From the NCBI GenBank assembly GCA_019359545.1, contig JAHHHB010000044.1:1-50350 (forward strand): a stretch of DNA of 50,350 bases. The letters are read 5' to 3'. The position numbers and the translations under genes are program-made. Each line of letters opens with the position of its first letter. The first letter of the stretch is position 1. This DNA is from Desmonostoc geniculatum HA4340-LM1 (GTDB taxonomy: Bacteria; Cyanobacteriota; Cyanobacteriia; Cyanobacteriales; Nostocaceae). The notes under the pieces are model-generated. The model saw only the letters and a list, made by a program, of their open reading frames with translations. It searched no databases and was not told the origin of the DNA. Of this stretch, positions 8,450-17,207 are shown one piece after another.

Positions 8450-8812
8450 CTACGCTTCTCCTTCTCCTCTCGGAGACGCTGCGCGAACGGAGACGCTACG
8501 CGAACGGGAACGGCTTCTCTCCGAGACGCTACGCGAACGCTGAATGCGCCTTTGCGTGAGATAAAAAAAGCGATCGGATAGTTTACCAATCACCGGAGTT
8601 GCAAAAAACTGAGCTATGGAATAAATCGAAAATAACAAACTCGTCTGAAAATGACTCAGGCCAAATTGTTTGCCATAAAGATAGATAATAGGAATTAAAA
8701 CTGTAAAACTGAGGGAATTAATAAAAGCAATTAAAGCGGTAATCCAGAAATTTCGATTGATCGCAACCTGGTTGTTACTTTGCAACTGCACTGTAACTGA
8801 AAACAGCGACAT
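8450..8812 (-). pseudogene. Remnant of an MFS transporter (N-terminal part only)
   Basis: The first ~82 residues resemble the start of a major facilitator transporter. There are two membrane segments (ITALIAFINSLSFTVLIPIIYLYG, residues given from the 8812 start, ~24-46, and a second ~55-75), followed by the loop GKLSDRF typical between TM2 and TM3. Real homology stops at about 8567. After that the frame runs into low-complexity Arg/Ser sequence encoded by the repeat CTCCGAGACGCTACGCGAAC and its partners. The remaining ~10 TM helices are absent. The gene was therefore truncated, probably by repeat-associated deletion. It is divergent from the potassium channel gene, whose start is 48 bp away. 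Confidence 0.7.
8452..8550. repeat. GAGACGCTACGCGAACG repeat cluster
   Basis: The unit GGAGACGCT(A/G)CGCGAACG recurs three times in ~100 bp, with inverted TCTCC arms. It lies exactly where the MFS reading frame loses homology, suggesting it took part in or filled the deletion. Confidence 0.75.
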
Positions 8813-8860
8813 TTCAACCCTTGTCATACTACCTACTTGTCGTTCTTTTGGCTACCCCAG

Positions 8861-9784
8861 ATGAAATTTCGAGTGAAGCGACTTTCACGCAAGCAGCAAC
8901 AGCGCTTGATCCCACATATTCACATTCAAGTTCGAGATGGAAAGTTTGAAATTATGGGTATGGGTGCATGGTATTCCTACTGGCGCGATCCCTACCATTT
9001 ACTGCTGACAATTTCCTGGACTGGGTTCTTGATCCTAATTTGTGTGTTTTATGTAACTATTAATGCTCTGTTCGCCCTAGCTTACTTGGTAGGAGGAGAC
9101 TGTATTGCTAACGCGCGACCAGGTTCTTTTTTAGATGTTTTTTTCTTTAGCGTCCAAACTCTGGCATCCATCGGCTACGGTGCAATGTATCCTAAAACCA
9201 CTTACGCCAATATCATTGTTACCATTGAAGCGATGATCGGTTTGGTGGGAATTGCTGTGATGACCGGACTGGCGTTTGCCCGGTTCTCTCGACCAACCGC
9301 CCGCGTCATGTTTAGCCGTGTAGCGGTGATTACAGTTCATGATGCCAAGCCGACTTTGATGTTTCGCACTGCTAATCAGCGCCGCAACACGATTTTGGAA
9401 GCGCAGATGCGAGTATATTTGATGCGCGACGAAGTAACGCTAGAAGGACAGTTTATGCGGCGAATCTACGATTTGAAACTGCTGCGGCACCAAACACCTA
9501 GCTTTTCCTTAAGCTGGTCAGTGGTACATATCATTGATGAGTTTAGTCCTTTATATGGGATGACGGGAGAATCACTCATCCAGACAAATTCGATGTTGAT
9601 CGTTTCTTTGAGTGGTATTGATGAAACGGTTTCACAAGTCGTCCATGCTCGTCATAGCTATAGTGCTAAGGAAATTTTGTGGAATAATCGCTTTGTCGAT
9701 ATCTTCCACGAAACAGCCGATGGACATCGCTACATTGACTACAACCGCTTCCACGATGTCTTGCCTTTAGATGAAATGAGCTAA
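8861..9784 (+). CDS. Inward-rectifier-type potassium channel (KirBac family)
   Basis: A 307-residue ion channel of the inner membrane. An amphipathic slide-helix region (SYWRDPYHLLLTISW, ~39-53) precedes TM1 (~54-77). A pore helix and selectivity filter follow (TLASIGYG, ~100-107; GYG is the K+ signature), then TM2 (~116-140). A C-terminal cytoplasmic beta-sandwich (~145-307) contains conserved Kir motifs such as LMFRTANQR and WSVVHIIDEFSPLYG. Length and order match bacterial Kir channels, which form tetramers and are gated by the cytoplasmic domain. An in-frame TTG at 8837 would add eight residues, but ATG 8861 gives the usual N-terminus. Neither start has a clear Shine-Dalgarno. Confidence 0.93.
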   Translation: MKFRVKRLSRKQQQRLIPHIHIQVRDGKFEIMGMGAWYSYWRDPYHLLLTISWTGFLILICVFYVTINALFALAYLVGGDCIANARPGSFLDVFFFSVQTLASIGYGAMYPKTTYANIIVTIEAMIGLVGIAVMTGLAFARFSRPTARVMFSRVAVITVHDAKPTLMFRTANQRRNTILEAQMRVYLMRDEVTLEGQFMRRIYDLKLLRHQTPSFSLSWSVVHIIDEFSPLYGMTGESLIQTNSMLIVSLSGIDETVSQVVHARHSYSAKEILWNNRFVDIFHETADGHRYIDYNRFHDVLPLDEMS

Positions 9785-9837
9785 GAATTCAGAATTCAGA
9801 ATTCAGAATTCAGAATTCAGAAGTCAGAAGTCAGAAG
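9785..9837. repeat. Tandem AGAATTC repeat
   Basis: Five tandem AGAATTC heptamers are followed by two or three AGAAGTC variants. The same heptamer family recurs at 20625-20680 and at 36482-36508, where it sits at the damaged 5' end of a methyltransferase gene. Confidence 0.85.
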
Positions 9838-9875
9838 ATTATTTTTAAATCTCTTTGCGTCCCCGCGTCCCCGCG

Positions 9876-10058
9876 TCAGTCCTTTGGTGGTTGTGAAGGC
9901 TTAACCACAACCCGACCATTTTCAACGACAGTACAATTCTCACCAGTATTTTTGCTGTGGTTAACTGGCGTATCGTGGCATTGCTTTTGGTGGGAGATAT
10001 TTTGCTCCTCTTGTTGATTAAGGATGACAACACAAGAGGAACAGGAAGGGAAAGACAT
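9876..10058 (-). CDS. Possible small cysteine-containing protein
   Basis: A 60-residue frame with an N-terminal FPSCSSCVV motif (a CxxC pair at about 6-9) and two further cysteines in QKQCHD and ENCTVVENGRVVV. The valine-rich tail looks protein-like, and the four cysteines could bind metal. No family is recognised. It lies alone between the channel gene and the divergent DUF1400 gene, and its last codons run up to a GC-rich repeat. It may be a chance frame. Confidence 0.35.
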   Translation of the reverse strand: MSFPSCSSCVVILNQQEEQNISHQKQCHDTPVNHSKNTGENCTVVENGRVVVKPSQPPKD

Positions 10059-10233
10059 ATAAAGTATTTTGAACTCTATTATCTATTATCGCTCTATTAA
10101 ATGCTGTTTGGCTGAAAAATTTACTACTTGCAGCAATTTTAACTGGGTAAAATACAGATCGTTGTAGGGATACACAATTAACTGTGCATACCTACAATAA
10201 TTATTTGGCAGGGTTAGACAATGGGTTTTTCTG

Positions 10234-11937
10234 ATGAAAAAATTTTGGCGATACCTGGGTTTAAGTTTCGTATCTACCTTTTTGACTGCTACTCCTGGAT
10301 TGGGAGCGGAGCGCATTAGCTTTTATTACCCTCCCTTCGGGGAATTCTCTTTGTCTGTGGACTCGCTGGAAACTTTTGCGAAAACTGGCAAAATTGATGA
10401 AGACTTTTCCTTTTATGCCAGCCGCGCTACTCCCGAACAACTCGCCCAACTGCGAGATCTACTCCGGCAGCGCTTCAATATTACTCCTACTTTGGTATCT
10501 CAGGTTACCTACTCACCCATAGGTGAGAAGGTGATGCAACGTATGGGAGAATTACTCCTCACTGAGTCTCGACAAAACGGTTTCTACGCCATACGTGCGG
10601 CTTTTATTTTAGCTGCTGCCGATCGCCAAGGCTTGACTGTTTTGAATTTGCTGCGGAGATTTCCTAGTCAGACTATCAGGCTGAATTATTCAGAGGGGCT
10701 GAGGATAGTTGACAACTTGTCACAACTGCTGGAAAAAAAGGACGAGGTTGTGGCTTTTCTGCAACAAGAAGCGATCGCCCAAGCTGCCAATTCAACCGTT
10801 GATTTCTCACAACAACCAGACTTGCGATCGCCAGGGAAATTCGCTTGGCAGAAAAAAAGCCTGGAACTAAATGACTTTTCTCGCAATCGCCGTCTCCCAG
10901 TAGATATTTATTTACCTGAAGGCAATTCTCAAACCGAAGCAAAACCGCCGTATCCCCTAATCGTAATTTCTCATGGTCTGGCTTCCGATCGCTCTACCTT
11001 TGCTTACCTAGCTCAACATCTCACATCCTATGGTTTTGCGGTTGCGGTACTGGAACATCCTGGTAGCAATGCTGAACGCTTTCAGCTATATTTTGCAGGT
11101 TTAGCGGGACCACCGGAACCAGCAGAATTTATCAACCGACCTTTGGATATCAAGTATTTACTCAATGAACTTGAACGTTTGGACAAATCCGATCCTTCCC
11201 TCAAGGGAAAACTTAATTTTCAGCAAATTGGGGCGATCGGTCAGTCTTTTGGTGGTTATACTGTTTTGACTCTCGCAGGAGCAACGATTAACTTTAACCA
11301 ACTTTACCAAGACTGTAATCCCAACAATTCATACTTTAATTTGTCGCTGTTGTTGCAGTGCCAAGCTGCTGAGTTATCCCCAAAAAATTACGAACTCAAA
11401 GACGATCGCATTAAGGTCGTTATGGCGATTAATCCCATTGACAGCTCAGTTTTGGGTCAGGGTGGCATCAGTCAAATTAAAATTCCGGTAATGTTGGTAG
11501 CTGGTAGTCAAGATATTTTTGCCCCACCAGTATTTGAGCAGATTCTCCCTTTTACCTGGCTGACTGATTCCAATAAGTACCTTGCTTTGATTGAAAACGC
11601 CACCCACTTTTCGGCGATCGCCGAACCCACTCCTGAGAACAGTGTATTACCTGTGCCGCCTGCGTTACTAGGCCCCAAACCTACTCCTGTTTATTCCTAT
11701 CTCAACGCTTTCAGCGTAGCTTTTTTGTCAACCCATCTCCTCAACCGCCCTGAATATCGCTCCTATTTACAGCCGTCTTACGCCCAGTTCATCAGTCAAG
11801 AGTCTCTAAAGCTCAGTCTTTTACAGTCCTTGACACCAGATCAATTTAGTCAACTCTGGAATGGCTCAATTCCTCAGTCATTTCGACCATCAAATCCTCA
11901 ACCTACGACTTCTCAGGGACAAGAACCAAAACAATAA
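10234..11937 (+). CDS. Secreted DUF1400 alpha/beta hydrolase
   Basis: A 567-residue protein with a signal peptide (MKKFWRYLGLSFVSTFLTA, probable cleavage after GLGA at ~25). A DUF1400 domain follows (~25-155; ERISFYYPPFGEFSLSVDSL is typical of the cyanobacterial family). The C-terminal part is an alpha/beta hydrolase. It has the oxyanion-side motif ISHGLASDR at ~245-253, nucleophile Ser338 in GQSFGG, probable catalytic Asp in AGSQDIFAPP and His in NATHFS. It presumably acts on esters in the periplasm, thylakoid lumen or outside; the substrate is unknown. It is monocistronic. The ATG at 10234 is preceded by no strong ribosome binding site. Confidence 0.88.
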   Translation: MKKFWRYLGLSFVSTFLTATPGLGAERISFYYPPFGEFSLSVDSLETFAKTGKIDEDFSFYASRATPEQLAQLRDLLRQRFNITPTLVSQVTYSPIGEKVMQRMGELLLTESRQNGFYAIRAAFILAAADRQGLTVLNLLRRFPSQTIRLNYSEGLRIVDNLSQLLEKKDEVVAFLQQEAIAQAANSTVDFSQQPDLRSPGKFAWQKKSLELNDFSRNRRLPVDIYLPEGNSQTEAKPPYPLIVISHGLASDRSTFAYLAQHLTSYGFAVAVLEHPGSNAERFQLYFAGLAGPPEPAEFINRPLDIKYLLNELERLDKSDPSLKGKLNFQQIGAIGQSFGGYTVLTLAGATINFNQLYQDCNPNNSYFNLSLLLQCQAAELSPKNYELKDDRIKVVMAINPIDSSVLGQGGISQIKIPVMLVAGSQDIFAPPVFEQILPFTWLTDSNKYLALIENATHFSAIAEPTPENSVLPVPPALLGPKPTPVYSYLNAFSVAFLSTHLLNRPEYRSYLQPSYAQFISQESLKLSLLQSLTPDQFSQLWNGSIPQSFRPSNPQPTTSQGQEPKQ

Positions 11938-12029
11938 CTTTCAAGAAATATGGGGAGTGGGGAGTCTAGGAAAGTGTTTCTCTCATTCGTAGCAGGTAGT
12001 ATGCCGTCAGTGCGCCCGCTCCTAAGGGA

Positions 12030-12062
12030 CTAAACGCCCCGCTATCCATGTACAGCACTCCC
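12030..12062 (+). repeat. Dispersed repeat, copy 1 (inverted copy near 34040)
   Basis: ACGCCCC(G/A)CTATCCATGTAC plus flanks is repeated in reverse complement at 34024-34056 (GTACATGGATAGTGGGGCGT). No coding sense is apparent in either place. It lies just after the DUF1400 gene. Confidence 0.65.
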
Positions 12063-12136
12063 GAATAATTACGTATATACACTTAAGGTAGCTTTCAAAG
12101 AGTATTAGTAATTATGAATTATGTTGACTTAAGGTT

Positions 12137-12176
12137 TAGATCCCCGACTTCTCTAAGAAGTCGGGGATCTTCTTAT
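12137..12176 (+). terminator. Hairpin terminator-like repeat
   Basis: AGATCCCCGACTT / AAGTCGGGGATCT forms a stem followed by TCTTATT. It is the same hairpin as the nnrD terminator at 4694. At 200 bp downstream of the DUF1400 gene it could be that gene's terminator or simply another copy of the dispersed repeat. Confidence 0.55.
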
Positions 12177-12805
12177 TGAGCAATGATTGAAAATTGACAT
12201 AAACAAGGCAACTCTCAAGTATTCCTTTGATAATCTCAAAGTTAAACCTAAATAAATTACCATTTGGATTAAATCTTTGGTACATAAATATGCTGTCGTA
12301 ATTTATATTTTAGATAAGCATATAGCCTTGTTTTCTTATAAAAAAAATAACAGCCACAAACCTTTATTTTCAATGAATCAGTAAATATGCTGATAGTACT
12401 ACCCAAATTTTTAATCAAATATAATTATTACAATCATAAGAAAAATGAAATAGCAATCTTAAATAATGCCTGACAAACAAGGTACTACAATTATTTGGTA
12501 AGTTGGCATCTGCGGCTGGAAATTCTTACACATCAAATAGGATTGGTAAATATGTCTTTTTTATATCTAAGGTGTGACTTAGATATAACAATTTCCTAAA
12601 ACAGAAATTAATTGTCAGGGCTTTAAGATATTTGTACCTACGTATTCATAAAAACTTATTTCATAAAATCTTTTGTATATATATACTTGTGTTAACAAGT
12701 ATTAAGAAATTCTTATTAAAAAATGTTGCAATGACTTGATTTAATTGCTAACGTGTGTATGTCAACGATGCTGATGAACGCTCAAATCGAGGAGAAATAA
12801 AATCT

Positions 12806-12844
12806 ATGAGCTATGTAGATTCAGCCCAGTGTGTTAGTAATTAA
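12806..12844 (+). CDS. Possible 12-residue leader-type ORF
   Basis: The frame ATG AGC TAT ... AAT TAA encodes MSYVDSAQCVSN. It is preceded at a suitable distance by GAGGAGAAATAAAATCT, the best Shine-Dalgarno in the surrounding kilobase. An inverted repeat follows the stop. A leader peptide or a short translated regulatory RNA would fit, but chance cannot be excluded. Confidence 0.25.
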   Translation: MSYVDSAQCVSN

Positions 12845-12936
12845 CGAGTAAAAAACGAGAAATTTCTGCCTCGTATAGACAATTACGAAGGATTGCAGAT
12901 TAACCAAGAAATATCTCGTTGCTAAAGGGTTTTCAA

Positions 12937-13060
12937 GTGACTAGGGATTGGGAACTGGGAACTAGGGACTGGGAATTAGCGACTGGTGGGATGAGGGGCA
13001 GTCAAGAATAATTAATAACCAATGCCCAATGCCCAACGCCCAATGCCCTTTTTGCCCAAT
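12937..13060. repeat. GGGACTGGG / CCCAATGCCC palindromic repeat
   Basis: Iterated GGGAACTGGGAACTAGGGAC units face iterated AATGCCCAATGCCCAACGCC units, separated by a short spacer, as at 7271-7364. It lies in the 5' region of the SDR gene. Confidence 0.7.
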
Positions 13061-13089
13061 CCCTAATTAGATTTTGGAGGATAAAATCA

Positions 13090-13965
13090 ATGGAGATTCA
13101 AGGTAAAGTAGCCCTAATTACAGGGGCTTCCCGTGGTATTGGTAAGGCGATCGCTCTGGAACTAGCCAAACAAGGCATCAAGCGGCTGATATTGGTAGCA
13201 CGCGATCGCCACAAGTTAGTTGAGGTGGCGAACAAAATTGAGGCGATGGGTGTAGAGACTGCGATCGTTGCCTTAGATTTGACTCAGGTAATTGATGTGA
13301 ATGTCACCATTGCTCAAGTTTGGCGCAACTATGGCCCGATTCATCTGCTGGTTAATTGTGCAGGAGTCGCATATCAAAGCTCGTTTTTGCAATCTAAACT
13401 CCCTCAAGTTCAAGAAGAGCTTTCTGTAAACCTATTGGGAATGTACAACCTCACGAGTCTGATAGCTCGACGTATGGCCAGCCAAAGGCAAGGGACAATC
13501 GTCAATGTGTCGAGTCTGATGGGGAAAATTGCAGCACCGACGATGGCGACTTACTCGGCTACCAAATTTGCCATCTTAGGATTTACCCAAGCGTTGCGTC
13601 GGGAACTCGCCCAACACAATATCCGAGTGATTGCATTACTGCCTTCCCTCACAGACACAGACATGGTGCGGGACTTAAAATTATTTCGTTGGGTAATCCC
13701 CATGACTCCCCAGCAAGTGGCTCAAGCACTCGTCGCTGGAATGCAAAATGATTCAGCAGAAATTTTAGTCGGATGGCAAAGTCATCTAGCTGTGTGGTGC
13801 CAACGCCTCGCCCCTTGGTTGCTAGAACTGATTTTACAAATAGCGACTCCGCCAGCGCCAAGAAGACGACAGCCTGAACAAAAATTGAGCTTTTTAACCA
13901 AAATCCAGCGTTTTGGCGATTTGCCCTGGTTTAGAAAAAATCAATGTCAGCCCAAGTCCCTGTAA
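13090..13965 (+). CDS. Short-chain dehydrogenase/reductase (SDR)
   Basis: A 291-residue classical SDR that should oxidise or reduce an alcohol or ketone with NAD(P)(H). It has the nucleotide-binding TGASRGIG at 11-18, LVNCAG at ~87-92 (the usual NNAG position) and catalytic Ser142, Tyr155 and Lys159 (YSATK). The ~50-residue C-terminal extension, rich in Trp/Leu then Pro/Arg, may touch the membrane; substrate is unknown. The ATG has a good ribosome binding site (TTTTGGAGGATAAAATCA). The phosphatase gene follows 43 bp after the stop, so co-transcription is likely. Confidence 0.92.
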   Translation: MEIQGKVALITGASRGIGKAIALELAKQGIKRLILVARDRHKLVEVANKIEAMGVETAIVALDLTQVIDVNVTIAQVWRNYGPIHLLVNCAGVAYQSSFLQSKLPQVQEELSVNLLGMYNLTSLIARRMASQRQGTIVNVSSLMGKIAAPTMATYSATKFAILGFTQALRRELAQHNIRVIALLPSLTDTDMVRDLKLFRWVIPMTPQQVAQALVAGMQNDSAEILVGWQSHLAVWCQRLAPWLLELILQIATPPAPRRRQPEQKLSFLTKIQRFGDLPWFRKNQCQPKSL

Positions 13966-14008
13966 CTATTATCCGTATAATGAACACAACCCACAGCCAT
14001 CAGAACAC

Positions 14009-14563
14009 ATGACTAGAGATAAATACAAATTTGCTGCTGCTTGGGAGGGTGAGCCGATTGTATTTGGCGCTTGTAGGCCAGGCCACTCGAATCAACAGGT
14101 ATCTGATTGGGTTGAGTTCATGAAACAGCAAAATATCAAACGAGTTTGCTGTCTTCTGACGGAAAAGCAACTAGCTCCTTACTCTAATCTTTTAGGCATA
14201 TATCAACAAGAATTTGGTAGTCAACAAGTTTGCTGGGCACCGATTAGAGATTTTCATTTCTCTAGTTTAGAAACACTCACACAGAAAATACTTCCTTTTT
14301 TAGTAGCAGCAGACAAACAAAGTGAAAAAGTAGTTGTACACTGTTCTGGTGGTATTGGTCGCACTGGTCATGTGTTAGCTGCATGGTTAGTTAGTATTCG
14401 CAATTTCTCTAATCAAGATGGGATCGCCGCCGTTAAAACCACAGGCAGAAATCCTTATGAAGCTGCGATCGCATCTGTGTTCAGAGGAAAAAATCCCTTT
14501 CAAGTTGTAAAGGAACTTGATGTACTTTTAAATAGTTGCCGTCTAGCAATGCGCGATCGGTAG
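14009..14563 (+). CDS. Dual-specificity/tyrosine phosphatase family protein
   Basis: A 184-residue cytoplasmic phosphatase. The P-loop HCSGGIGRTG contains nucleophile Cys112 and phosphate-binding Arg118 (CX5R). Asp81 in PIRDF is in the right place to be the general acid. It should dephosphorylate phosphoproteins or a small phosphoester; the partner is unknown. The frame is open from 13913, overlapping the end of the SDR gene, but MTRDKYKFAAAW begins the recognisable domain, so 14009 is preferred. The GH57 gene follows 55 bp later, so the three genes may be co-expressed. Confidence 0.85.
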   Translation: MTRDKYKFAAAWEGEPIVFGACRPGHSNQQVSDWVEFMKQQNIKRVCCLLTEKQLAPYSNLLGIYQQEFGSQQVCWAPIRDFHFSSLETLTQKILPFLVAADKQSEKVVVHCSGGIGRTGHVLAAWLVSIRNFSNQDGIAAVKTTGRNPYEAAIASVFRGKNPFQVVKELDVLLNSCRLAMRDR

Positions 14564-14618
14564 TATCGTCCAAGTGGGATCGCATAATTAGACATACCTT
14601 GTTTCGGAGCAACCAGAA

Positions 14619-16106
14619 ATGCAGACACTACCTACCAATCTCTCTTTTTTGCCCGAAATCATTGATGGCTTACCGAATATTTCTGGTTGGGAAACAGAGG
14701 TTCTCTCTGTAGTTAACCATGATGCACCTGTATTTTTAGCAACAACGAATATTAAGTTAGAAGATGTAAATGCTGTATTTGCGATCGCCTTACATATGCA
14801 CCAACCCACGATCCCTGCGGGATCTGGTGGTACACTCATCAGCCATCTGCAATACATGTTTGAACATTCCAACGAAGGAGATAACCATAATGCAGCGCCT
14901 TTTGCTTATTGTTACAGCCGCATGGGAGATTTCATTCCCGAACTTGTAAATCAAGGTTGTAATCCCCGCGTGATGTTGGATTACTCAGGTAATCTGTTGT
15001 GGGGACTGCGGCAAATGGGACGCGATGATATTCTTGATAACCTGAAACGTATTACTTGCGATCGTACCTATCAACCTTATGTAGAATGGCTGGGTACAAT
15101 GTGGAGCCATGCTGTTATTCCTTCCACTCCCATAGCAGATATTAAATTACATATAATTGCATGGCAACATAACTTTGCCGCAATTTTTGGTTGGGAAGCA
15201 TTAGCACGAGTCAAAGGATTTTCACCTCCAGAAATGCATCTACCAAATCACCCTGATGCTCTCTTTGAATTCGTCAAAGCGCTCAAAGAATGTGGATATC
15301 GCTGGCTACTCGTTCAAGAACATTCTGTAGAAACAATTAGCGGTGAATCTCTCACCCACAAACATTTACCACATCGTCTAGTTGCCCGCAATTCTCAAGG
15401 CGAAACAATTAGTATTACAGCTTTAATTAAAACTCAAGGTTCCGATACTAAATTAGTTGCTCAGATGCAGCCTTATTATGAAGCAAAAACCTTATCCAAA
15501 CAACAACTAGGAAGCGTATTTGTGCCGCCAATAGTTAGTCAAATTGGAGATGGTGAAAATGGCGGTGTCATGATGAACGAATTTCCTAGTGCTTTCAAAC
15601 AAGCTTGGTGGGATATGGTAAATCATGGTGGTGGAAAATCGGGTATTGTTGGTGTTTGTGGCACAGAATATCTAGAATTAATAGAAGCTGCTGGATGTAA
15701 ATCTGAAGATTACCCAACTTGTCAGCCAGTAGGACAACATCAGATTTGGCAGCGAATTTCACCAGAAAATCCCCAACCTGAAGCTGTGGAGAATGCCATT
15801 CAAGAATTAAAACAAATCAACCCTAATTTTCACATGGATGGAGCCTCGTGGACAAATCATATTAGCTGGGTAAAAGGCTATGAAAATGTCTTGTCTCCCA
15901 TGTATGAATTAAGCAGTTTATTTCATCAAAAATTTGATTCATTACAGCAAATTGATTCAGTAGAACCTGTTACCAGACAATCCCAATACCGGAATATTCT
16001 TCTACATAACCTTTTACTGCAAACTAGTTGTTTTCGTTATTGGGGACAAGGTGCTTGGACTGATTATGCAGGGGAAATTTATCAACGAGGTAAAAGCTTG
16101 TTATAA
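14619..16106 (+). CDS. Glycoside hydrolase family 57-type protein
   Basis: A 495-residue soluble protein. AIALHMHQPTIPAG (~51-64) is the characteristic GH57 first-strand motif with the HMHQP histidine. The strands LDYSGNLLWGL and WLGTMWSHAVIP follow the order of the (beta/alpha)7 barrel. GH57 enzymes act on alpha-glucans (amylase, branching enzyme, 4-alpha-glucanotransferase), so a glycogen-related role is plausible. I did not place both catalytic acids with certainty, and this shorter cyanobacterial group is not characterised to my knowledge. The spacer after it (16107-16589) holds repeats and AT-rich sequence. Confidence 0.85.
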   Translation: MQTLPTNLSFLPEIIDGLPNISGWETEVLSVVNHDAPVFLATTNIKLEDVNAVFAIALHMHQPTIPAGSGGTLISHLQYMFEHSNEGDNHNAAPFAYCYSRMGDFIPELVNQGCNPRVMLDYSGNLLWGLRQMGRDDILDNLKRITCDRTYQPYVEWLGTMWSHAVIPSTPIADIKLHIIAWQHNFAAIFGWEALARVKGFSPPEMHLPNHPDALFEFVKALKECGYRWLLVQEHSVETISGESLTHKHLPHRLVARNSQGETISITALIKTQGSDTKLVAQMQPYYEAKTLSKQQLGSVFVPPIVSQIGDGENGGVMMNEFPSAFKQAWWDMVNHGGGKSGIVGVCGTEYLELIEAAGCKSEDYPTCQPVGQHQIWQRISPENPQPEAVENAIQELKQINPNFHMDGASWTNHISWVKGYENVLSPMYELSSLFHQKFDSLQQIDSVEPVTRQSQYRNILLHNLLLQTSCFRYWGQGAWTDYAGEIYQRGKSLL

Positions 16107-16207
16107 AAGACATTTTATAGCAGAATTGCGAACTAAAACAGCGTTGATACCTGGTTTTGAAACGAATCGTTGTTTTGAATTTGGAACAAAATCTAAGTAT
16201 TGTAGTT

Positions 16208-16258
16208 CTAACGCACCAAACCCTTAAAAATGGTGCGTTCCGCTGTCGCTAACACACC
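16208..16258. repeat. TAACGCACC / GGTGCGTT inverted repeat
   Basis: CTAACGCACCAAACCCTT is followed by AAAATGGTGCGTTCCGC and GCTAACACACC. It is related to the repeat at 5957-6031 and abuts a MITE at 16264. Confidence 0.65.
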
Positions 16259-16263
16259 ATACA

Positions 16264-16353
16264 TACAGCGAATTGGAACAGGCGTGAGGTACAGTAGGGG
16301 CACAACATGTTGTGCCCCTACCCGTGTACTTCATTTACCTGAAATACGCTGTA
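16264..16353. mobile_element. MITE-like element with TACAGCG ends
   Basis: This ~90 bp element has ends TACAGCG ... CGCTGTA and a central near-perfect palindrome, GTAGGGGCACAACATG followed by its mirror. The right arm reads ATTTACCTGAAATACGCTGTA. A related element at 49876-50069 has the same right arm but is interrupted by another MITE. Confidence 0.75.
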
Positions 16354-16589
16354 TCTTTTCAAAAATAAAACCGGATTCCTATACTCTCTAATAGTTATCA
16401 ATCTTACAGGCTCAGGCAAATATAATATACTTAAGATAATACACCTGGAAAAATACACGCACCATAGAATAAGTTATTGACGAAATATATTGAAGTCTGA
16501 CTGTAAGCGATGTCTGACGACAAGCCGCTTTGCGTCTACGCCATTATAGCTTCTGAACTATTTACTCAATAATCATCCCCGTATCTATT

Positions 16590-17183
16590 ATGACTTCACA
16601 AATTTTAGATAAATTTACCACCCTAGAAGAACAGCGGTTTCTCTTACCTGGGCATTACACTTGGGAAGAATTTGAGAAACTTGAGGCTTTAACAGCAAAT
16701 GCGCCAGGTTTGCGGATAACTTATCTTGATGGGTGTGTAGAATTTATGACTCTTGGTGAACAACACGAAATTATCAAAAGTATTCTGGCTATTTTACTAG
16801 AAACATACTTTTTTGAAATAGGTATAAATTTTATACCTGTGGGTAGCGCTACCCGTCGAAGAAAAGAAAAAGGTACTTCTTTTGAACCTGATGAATCTTA
16901 TTATCTAGGAGAAAAGAAAGAAAATCCTGATTTAGCAATTGAAATAAATATTACTAGTGGGAGTATAGATAAATTAGAAAAGTACAAGCGGTTTAAAATT
17001 ACTGAAGTTTGGTTTTGGGAGAATAATCAGTTATCTTTATATCACCTCACTAATGATAATTATGAAGAAATTTCCCAAAGTAAATTATTACCAGAGTTAG
17101 ATATAAATTTGTTAGCACGTTGTGTTTTAATGGCTTCGGTAAATGAAGCTAGGAAAGAATTTATCAAAGGCATTCGACAGTAA
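16590..17183 (+). CDS. Uma2 family (DUF820) PD-(D/E)XK nuclease-fold protein
   Basis: A 197-residue protein of a family greatly expanded in cyanobacteria. The N-terminal part has PGHYTWEEFEKLEALT and ITYLDGCVEFMTLGEQHE. The nuclease-like core has FEPDESYYLG, PDLAIEIN (Asp and Glu at the usual metal-binding positions) and KLEKYKRFKITEVWFWE. The fold is that of restriction-type endonucleases, but the biological role is not established. It precedes two small genes on the same strand, 24 bp and then 5 bp apart, so the three are probably co-transcribed. Confidence 0.9.
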   Translation: MTSQILDKFTTLEEQRFLLPGHYTWEEFEKLEALTANAPGLRITYLDGCVEFMTLGEQHEIIKSILAILLETYFFEIGINFIPVGSATRRRKEKGTSFEPDESYYLGEKKENPDLAIEINITSGSIDKLEKYKRFKITEVWFWENNQLSLYHLTNDNYEEISQSKLLPELDINLLARCVLMASVNEARKEFIKGIRQ

Positions 17184-17207
17184 TATTTTCATGCAAATAC
17201 TTTACAA

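Larger units (their letters stand above)
12180..13089. other. AT-rich gene-poor spacer
   Basis: About 900 bp without a convincing gene. It is strongly AT-rich from ~12190 to 12760. It then holds a 12-codon frame with a good ribosome binding site (12806-12844), a weak inverted pair AACGAGAAATTTCT / AGAAATATCTCGTT (12852-12920), and a GGGAACTGGG / CCCAATGCCC palindromic repeat (12940-13060) just before the SDR gene. A regulatory RNA is possible but not shown. Confidence 0.5.

Noticed and set aside
9785..9837. Possible CRISPR-like tandem array
   Set aside because: The heptamer units have no spacers and no cas genes are present.
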